This document shows, piece after piece, positions 6,171-10,185 of a DNA stretch of 10,185 bases. The stretch comes from Ruminococcaceae bacterium UBA5401 (GTDB taxonomy: Bacteria > Bacillota > Clostridia > Oscillospirales > Acutalibacteraceae). Position numbers and translations under genes: made by a program. The DNA is taken from positions 36,513 to 46,697 of the forward strand of contig DHOB01000021.1 of assembly GCA_002409675.1 (NCBI GenBank), in the 5' to 3' direction. The notes beneath the pieces are model-generated. The model did no database searches, was not told where the DNA came from, and worked only from the letters and a program-made list of their open reading frames with translations. Position 1 is the stretch's first letter; every line of letters begins with the position of its first letter.

Positions 6171-6196
6171 CAGGGCCGCATCAAAGCACAGCCCTG
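6171..6196 (-). terminator. Probable terminator after HU
   Basis: On the minus strand CAGGGC (6196-6191) pairs with GCCCTG (6176-6171), followed by CTTCTTTATT. It lies about 40 bases after the HU stop. The T run is interrupted, so termination is likely partial, which would let rqcP be transcribed. Confidence 0.5.
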
Positions 6197-6199
6197 GTA

Positions 6200-6215
6200 C
6201 CGCCCCCGGGGGCGG
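6200..6215. repeat. 16-bp GC palindrome between HU and rqcP
   Basis: CCGCCCCCGGGGGCGG reads the same on both strands. It lies between the HU stop and the probable terminator and has no T run after it. It may pause polymerase or bind a protein; no function is evident. Confidence 0.6.
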
Positions 6216-6237
6216 ACGAATTCATGATTTTTAAGGA

Positions 6238-6513
6238 TTAAAGGGCCGTGGCGTCTTTGAAAGCCTTTCCGGCTTTAAAGGCCGGCACACGGGAAGCAGG
6301 GATGGTGATGGGAGAGTTCGTCCGCGGGTCGCGGCCCTGGCGCTCGCTGCGGTTGTGCAGCTCAAAGGTGCCGAAGCCGACAATCTGCACTTTCTCGTTC
6401 TTGGCAACGGATTCCACAATCGTGTTGAGCAAAGTGTTGACGGCACTGTCGGCATCTTTTTTCGACAGGCCGGTCTTTTCGGCAACCGCAGCAATCAACT
6501 CGGTTTTATTCAT
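6238..6513 (-). CDS. hup: HU-family DNA-binding protein
   Basis: The 91-residue protein has the full HU pattern: an N-terminal helical dimer part (MNKTELIAAVAEKTGLSKKDA), the GFGTFEL turn (46-52), and the DNA arm RQGRDPRTNSPITIPASRVPAFKAGKAFK with intercalating Pro63. HU is the main nucleoid protein in Firmicutes and bends DNA without strict sequence preference. The ATG at 6513 follows GGAGG (6526-6522) after eight bases and gives the usual length; an ATG 36 bases upstream would add a non-conserved stretch. A SigA-like promoter at the end of the flippase gene implies a leader of about 145 bases. HU between the flippase and rqcP is common in Clostridia. Confidence 0.96.
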   Translation of the reverse strand: MNKTELIAAVAEKTGLSKKDADSAVNTLLNTIVESVAKNEKVQIVGFGTFELHNRSERQGRDPRTNSPITIPASRVPAFKAGKAFKDATAL

Positions 6514-6565
6514 AATCTTGACCTCCGTTTTTTTATTATTCAACAGCATACGCTGAGAATTCTGT

Positions 6566-6645
6566 TTTTACCGCCGCCCCGTAGCAGGGTCGAAAAAAAC
6601 CGCGCCGGGTTCTGCACGCTTTTTCCATTCTGAAGGGCGGTAAAA
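6566..6645 (-). repeat. Long-range 10-bp inverted repeat in the HU leader
   Basis: TTTTACCGCC (6566-6575) and GGCGGTAAAA (6636-6645) are perfect complements 60 bases apart. In the HU leader RNA they would enclose the terminator-like hairpin. Confidence 0.7.
6593..6624 (-). terminator. Terminator-like hairpin between flippase and HU
   Basis: On the minus strand CGTGC (6618-6614) pairs with GCGCG (6605-6601, one G-U), flanked by A5 and T7 tracts that extend the stem with one G-G mismatch. It may end flippase transcription, but it also lies downstream of the candidate HU promoter. Confidence 0.5.
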
Positions 6646-6665
6646 TCTCCGGATGAGCCGTTTCC

Positions 6666-6694
6666 ATTTTACCTTATCCAATGATGTTTTTCAA
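6666..6694 (-). promoter_or_regulatory. Candidate SigA promoter of HU
   Basis: TTGAAA (6694-6689) and TAAAAT (6671-6666) are exactly 17 bases apart on the minus strand. The -10 box overlaps the stop codon of the flippase gene. The expected start near 6659 gives a leader of about 145 bases before HU. Confidence 0.6.
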
Positions 6695-8405
6695 GTATTT
6701 TCACAATTTTTTGTCCATGCGGCAGCATCAAAACGTCATGCCGGTTCAAAGCGCGGAACCAGAGAATGCAGACGGTGTAGAGCACCACGGCCGCGAGAAT
6801 CGCGACCAGGGTCGCGGCGGGGCCGTGCAGAATCCGCGCGCTCCCCCGAAAGATCAGCCAGGCCGCCGAAACGCTGACGGCCGCCGCGAGGGCGGGCTTG
6901 AAAAAGATGGGGAAAAATTTGGGGCGCGTCCCGGTGATTTTGCACAGATAAAAGAGGGCCAGCACGGTGATGATGAAATAGCAGACCAGAGTCCCCGTGC
7001 CGGCGCCGAGCACGTTGATCTCCGGAATGCCGACCAGCGTATAGTTGAGGACGACCTTGACCACCAGGCCGACCACCATCAGCTTGACGGGGAGGTCCAC
7101 CCTGCCGACCGCCTGAAGCATGCTGTTGATCGGCGTGCTGGTGGCCGCAAAAATGGAGGCGAGGCCGAGCACGGTCAGAATCCGCCCGATGATGGAGGGG
7201 TTGTTCCGCGGGTAAATCAGGGCGGCGATGGGCTGCGCCATCACGGAAAGGCCGAGCCCGCACGGAATCGTAATCAGCGCCACGACCCGCAGGACCGATT
7301 CGATGCTGTGCCGGAGCTTTTTCGGGTCGCCCTGCGTCCACGCCGCCGTGACGCTCGGCAGCGCGCTGGTGCTGAAGGCCTGCGTGATGGCGGGCACCAC
7401 CATGAACAGGCTGTTGGCGTTGGTGAAGCACCCGAACAGGAAGGACGGGACCAGCTTGAGGTGGATGATTTCCTGCGTCAGGTCGTTCCGGTACATGTTC
7501 AGCACGACCTGCGGATGGGTCTGCATGATGTCCGCAATGCGCATCTTCAGGAAGGTGCTGTCCACCAGCGTGGAGAGGTTGACGGCGAGGGAGCCGAGGG
7601 CGATGGGGATGGCGGTGCGGATCAGCCGGGAGGTGAGCACCCGCGCCGGCGCGGGGCGCGGGGAATACCGCAGCATCCGGGCCGTGATTCCGTCGCCGTT
7701 CCGCTTGTGGTAGAGGAACAGAAACAGAAAGGCGCAGAAGCCGGCCAGCGTGACGCTGAAGACGGCGCCCGCCGCCGCATACGGCAGCGTCGCCAGCTTG
7801 GCGTACTGCTCCGAAGCGACCCGCGCGCCGAACACCGTCCCGGAGGCGGCGTACTCGTTCATGCCCTTCTGAATAATCAGATAGGCGGCGGAAAGCCCGA
7901 ACACGACCTCGCACAGCGCCTCGATCACCTCGGAGATCGCCGTCGGATACATGTTGCGCAGGCCTTCGTAATACCCGCGGTAAATCGCCATCATGCTGGT
8001 GAAGAAAGCCGCCGGCGCCAGCGCGTAGATGGCGGGAAGAAAATTCTGCGGGTTCCCGCTTTCCACATAGTTGACGTAGGGCCTTGCGGCGAGAATCATG
8101 ATGGAGCAGGAGGCGATGCCGAGAACGAGAAAAATGCGGACGGAGGACCGGTGAATCTGCCGGATGTCCCGGAATCTGCCGCGGACGTAATTTTCGGAGA
8201 CAAGCCGCGATATGGCGATGGGAAAGCCCGCCGTGGCAAGGCTGAACAGAGGGGCGTAAATCGAGTAGGCAAACCCGAAGTAGCTGCTCCCGACCGTGGT
8301 GAGAATCCACGCAAGCGGTATCTTGAACAGCGCGCCGAGGATCTTCACCAGCACAATCGAAACCATCAGAACCAGCGCCCCGTGCAGAAAGCTCTGATGC
8401 CGCAT
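6669..8405 (-). CDS. MOP-superfamily polysaccharide flippase (SpoVB/YabM-like)
   Basis: The 578-residue integral membrane protein is of the polysaccharide-biosynthesis/MATE-like MOP superfamily, with many hydrophobic segments, about 14 expected. The N-terminal RHQSFLHGALVLMVSIVLVKILGALFKIPL, the TAGFPIAISRLVSENYVRG segment and NSLFMVVPAITQAFSTSALPSV in the middle are characteristic of SpoVB and YabM proteins, which move lipid-linked envelope precursors across the membrane; SpoVB is needed for spore cortex. Position before HU-rqcP-yabP matches YabM. It is some 50 residues longer than Bacillus relatives. The start could be ATG at 8405 (AAGGGGG five bases upstream, conserved start) or ATG at 8429; I prefer 8405. 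TATACT at 8455-8450 may be a -10 box but has no good -35. Confidence 0.9.
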   Translation of the reverse strand: MRHQSFLHGALVLMVSIVLVKILGALFKIPLAWILTTVGSSYFGFAYSIYAPLFSLATAGFPIAISRLVSENYVRGRFRDIRQIHRSSVRIFLVLGIASCSIMILAARPYVNYVESGNPQNFLPAIYALAPAAFFTSMMAIYRGYYEGLRNMYPTAISEVIEALCEVVFGLSAAYLIIQKGMNEYAASGTVFGARVASEQYAKLATLPYAAAGAVFSVTLAGFCAFLFLFLYHKRNGDGITARMLRYSPRPAPARVLTSRLIRTAIPIALGSLAVNLSTLVDSTFLKMRIADIMQTHPQVVLNMYRNDLTQEIIHLKLVPSFLFGCFTNANSLFMVVPAITQAFSTSALPSVTAAWTQGDPKKLRHSIESVLRVVALITIPCGLGLSVMAQPIAALIYPRNNPSIIGRILTVLGLASIFAATSTPINSMLQAVGRVDLPVKLMVVGLVVKVVLNYTLVGIPEINVLGAGTGTLVCYFIITVLALFYLCKITGTRPKFFPIFFKPALAAAVSVSAAWLIFRGSARILHGPAATLVAILAAVVLYTVCILWFRALNRHDVLMLPHGQKIVKILEKHHWIR

Positions 8406-8519
8406 GCCGCCCCCTTCGTCCCGTTCCATTGCAACACATCCGTTCCCTAAGTATAAAGAGCCCAATCGCGCCGGCCCGCGCCCCACCAAACAGTATGCCG
8501 GCGGGTGTGCGGGCATGCC

Positions 8520-8550
8520 AAAAAGAAAAGGAGAGGAAGAACCCCTCCTT
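8520..8550 (-). terminator. Intrinsic terminator after the zinc-ribbon gene
   Basis: On the minus strand AAGGAGGGG (8550-8542) pairs with CCTCTCCTT (8536-8528) with one G-U pair and a five-base loop, followed by TTCTTTTT. It lies about 20 bases after the stop codon. Confidence 0.8.
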
Positions 8551-8568
8551 CCGCTTCTGAACCCTGTT

Positions 8569-8934
8569 TCAGTTGTCCGACAGCTTATGCCCGCACCGGC
8601 TGCAGTAGACGGCGTCCTGGGCGTTCTCCTGGCCGCAGTTCTTGCAGATCATCTTTTCACGGGCGGCCGCGAGCTGCGCGTTGACCGCGTCGAGCTGCTC
8701 GTAGAGCTCGTCGATGGCCTTGACGCTTTCGGCGGTCAGGTCCGAAGCGTCGTTGTCGGTTTTTTTCGCCTCGTAGGCCGCGCGGCCGAGCGACTCAAAC
8801 CGCTTCGAGATTTCATTGTTCAGGTCCGCCGCGCTGATCCTGAGCTTTGAAACGTCGACAAACTGGGTGGCCCTTTTGCCGACGGCGTCCGCCGCCGATT
8901 TGGCGTTTACAATCACATCGTCCAACAGTCCCAT
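8569..8934 (-). CDS. Small zinc-ribbon protein of unknown function
   Basis: The 121-residue soluble protein starts with a predicted helical region (about 1-95) rich in Ala, Lys, Glu and Asp, beginning MGLLDDVIVNAKSAADAVGKRATQFVD and continuing with heptad-like LTAESVKAIDELYEQLDAVNAQL, probably a coiled coil. It ends in a zinc ribbon: Cys97, Cys100, Cys111 and Cys114 as CKNCG and CSRCG. Proteins of this shape are frequent in Clostridia and usually have no assigned role. AGGGAG lies nine bases before the ATG at 8934; the longer reading from 9021 would cross the promoter and is rejected. Its own strong promoter and terminator make it an independent unit, likely well expressed. Confidence 0.85.
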   Translation of the reverse strand: MGLLDDVIVNAKSAADAVGKRATQFVDVSKLRISAADLNNEISKRFESLGRAAYEAKKTDNDASDLTAESVKAIDELYEQLDAVNAQLAAAREKMICKNCGQENAQDAVYCSRCGHKLSDN

Positions 8935-8986
8935 AACAGCACGCTCCCTTTTCGCAGTGTTTCGTTTCGTCCCGTAATGATTCATT

Positions 8987-9015
8987 ATTATAGCATGCGC
9001 AGGGGCGGGAAGCAA
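8987..9015 (-). promoter_or_regulatory. Strong SigA promoter of the zinc-ribbon gene
   Basis: A perfect TATAAT (8992-8987) is preceded by TGC, giving an extended -10, with TTGCTT (9015-9010) 17 bases upstream. It lies directly after the stop codon of the kinase gene; the leader to the ATG at 8934 would be about 45 bases. Confidence 0.8.
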
Positions 9016-9017
9016 GC

Positions 9018-9968
9018 TCAATCGCCGCCGATAAATTCCCGCATCATGGAGTCCCCGGGGACCAGACGGGAGTCGATGGGGCAGACGCGCTCCAGCCCCT
9101 GCGCAAGCCTCTGTGCATACGCGCGCCGGGGATGCTCCCGCGGCACGGTATGTAGCAGGGGCAGCGCCTGCTCCCGCAGGACGCAGAGCTCATAGGCGTG
9201 GAACGAGTTGACGGTCATGTCCGCATCTCTGCGGAACGGCTTGATATATTTGTATTCGCCCGCCATCACGTTGTCCCACATGCTCAGCGTCTTTTCGGGG
9301 GGAGTGCGGCGGAACCTGCTGTCGCGGACCAGCCGGCGGACCAGGCGGATGTCGTTCGGGCCGAACAGCGGGCGGCCGCCGTCCGTGACGCCCTGCTTGA
9401 CGCTGACATAGACGCGGTGCGCGTCGAAGTCCGGCAGGCCCTCCGTGAGGGCCGGGTCCAGCGCATGGATGCCCTCCACGACGGCGACTTCCCGGCTGTG
9501 CAGCCGCACGTGCCGGCGGTAGGGGAACGGAACATGCTTCTCAAAATCATACACCGGCATCTCGCACTCGCCGTCCCTCATCAGGCCGACGAGGCACCTG
9601 CGGATACACGGCACGTCCATGGCCTCCAGCGCCTCATAGTCCCGCCTGCCGTCCGGCAGGAGCGGGGCGGCGTCGCCGCCGAGGAAAAAATCGTCCAGCG
9701 AAAGGCTGACGGAGCCGACCCCCGCCCGGCGCAGGGCGTCCGCCAGCATATGGGCCGTGGTGGTCTTTCCGCTGCTGGACGGCCCCGCCAGCATCGCAAT
9801 CCTGCACTGCGGGCTTCCCGCCGCGATGCGGAGCGCGATTTCTTCGATGTTTTTCCGGTAGGCCCGCTCCGTGCGCAGCACAAAGCGGCGCGGGTCCCTC
9901 CGCGCGGCGCGGTTGATGTCATCCACGCTGTTGCGGTACACCGCAAAGCCGGTCTGCAAAGCCTCCAT
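9018..9968 (-). CDS. Uridine kinase-like P-loop nucleoside kinase, stand-alone
   Basis: The 316-residue protein belongs to the phosphoribulokinase/uridine kinase family. Walker A is GPSSSGKTT (62-70), followed by the LSLDDFF strand end (89-95), PVYDFEKH (138-145), in the usual place of the substrate loop, and VVEGIHAL (163-170). It probably phosphorylates a nucleoside with ATP or GTP; the substrate is not determined. Many Clostridia have a version of about 550 residues with an N-terminal TGS/tRNA-synthetase-like part; this one has only about 55 helical residues before the kinase domain. The ATG at 9968 has GAAGGA five bases upstream and overlaps the end of hemZ by 50 bases, suggesting coupled translation. 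Confidence 0.85.
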   Translation of the reverse strand: MEALQTGFAVYRNSVDDINRAARRDPRRFVLRTERAYRKNIEEIALRIAAGSPQCRIAMLAGPSSSGKTTTAHMLADALRRAGVGSVSLSLDDFFLGGDAAPLLPDGRRDYEALEAMDVPCIRRCLVGLMRDGECEMPVYDFEKHVPFPYRRHVRLHSREVAVVEGIHALDPALTEGLPDFDAHRVYVSVKQGVTDGGRPLFGPNDIRLVRRLVRDSRFRRTPPEKTLSMWDNVMAGEYKYIKPFRRDADMTVNSFHAYELCVLREQALPLLHTVPREHPRRAYAQRLAQGLERVCPIDSRLVPGDSMMREFIGGD

Positions 9969-10185
9969 AAAATTCCTTCACCCGGTCTTTTCTACTCATC
10001 ATTTCCCCATATCGACCAATATATTCGTAGGGATATTTAAAGTTGAATATCCGCTCCATCCGGTCTGAGAACGGGTCTTTGAGCTTCGACACGGCCCCCG
10101 CCCCGCAGGCGAGGACGGTCTGGCACTCCTCCATAATCATCACGTTGTACAGGCTCTCGCGCCCGGGCAGCGCCCAGCCGGTGTT
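9919..10185 (-). CDS. hemZ: HemZ-type coproporphyrinogen III oxidase-like radical SAM protein, C-terminal end
   Basis: Only the last 88 codons are in the window; the frame stays open to the edge, so the start lies outside. The visible part reads NTGWALPGRESLYNVMIMEE, then CQTVLACGAGAVSKL and RIFNFKYPYEYIGRYGEM, which matches the C-terminal region of HemZ, the oxygen-independent coproporphyrinogen dehydrogenase-like radical SAM protein of Firmicutes. The radical SAM cysteines would be upstream and are not visible. The family includes proteins whose real role is not haem synthesis, so the enzyme name is by similarity. The last 16 or so residues (GGFADRLCGVPQQRG) come from the overlap with the kinase gene and look non-conserved. 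Confidence 0.8.
   Translation of the reverse strand, partial: NTGWALPGRESLYNVMIMEECQTVLACGAGAVSKLKDPFSDRMERIFNFKYPYEYIGRYGEMMSRKDRVKEFYGGFADRLCGVPQQRG

Noticed and set aside
6736..8439. 567-codon minus-strand frame overlapping the flippase
   Set aside because: Second frame of the same strand; hydrophilic, Arg/His-rich and without motifs.
6681..8450. Very long plus-strand open frame (589 codons) opposite the flippase
   Set aside because: Low-complexity, charged translation with no family motifs; it is the mirror of a conserved membrane protein in GC-rich DNA.
8935..9021. Longer start of the zinc-ribbon protein
   Set aside because: It would place the strong promoter inside the gene and has no suitable ribosome binding site.
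1..10185. CRISPR array, tRNA, transposon or known riboswitch
   Set aside because: I saw no regularly spaced repeats, cloverleaf, transposase motifs or terminal repeats, and no leader resembling a known riboswitch.

Overview
The window looks like an ordinary chromosomal stretch from a GC-rich, spore-forming member of the Clostridia (Oscillospiraceae-like; the exact genus cannot be read from the sequence). The clues are the sporulation genes yabP and yabQ next to divIC, yabR and rqcP, a long-form hpf, and a HemZ-type enzyme. All supported genes lie on the minus strand, so transcription runs from high to low coordinates. I see no mobile element, CRISPR array, tRNA, rRNA or known riboswitch. The long plus-strand open frames are GC-driven shadows.

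Layout in transcription order. (a) 10185-8934: the end of hemZ overlaps a stand-alone uridine-kinase-like P-loop kinase. A very good SigA promoter then drives a small zinc-ribbon protein that has its own terminator. (b) 8405-4168: a sporulation/cell-envelope cluster of a SpoVB/YabM-like polysaccharide flippase, HU, RqcP (YabO), YabP, YabQ, DivIC and YabR, close to the order known in Bacillus. Candidate promoters suggest it is split into units: a SigA site for HU at the end of the flippase gene, a SigE-like site for yabP-yabQ, and a SigA site inside yabQ for divIC-yabR. A strong terminator follows yabR. (c) 3999-1989: an amidohydrolase overlapping the alpha subunit of a class I fumarase/tartrate dehydratase, with a striking 11-bp inverted repeat before the pair and no beta subunit nearby. 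(d) 1893-1: hpf with its own promoter and a terminator hairpin, then a THUMP-domain RNA methyltransferase that starts right at that hairpin, then the beginning of a diacylglycerol-kinase-family protein whose start is irregular.

The genes belong to housekeeping themes (ribosome maintenance and hibernation, nucleoid structure, division, spore cortex and envelope). I did not find a new multi-gene system. The points most worth checking are regulatory or structural: the HU leader with a terminator-like hairpin inside it, the promoters embedded in the yab-divIC cluster, the inverted repeat before the amidohydrolase, the fumarase alpha subunit without beta, and the irregular start of the lipid-kinase gene.
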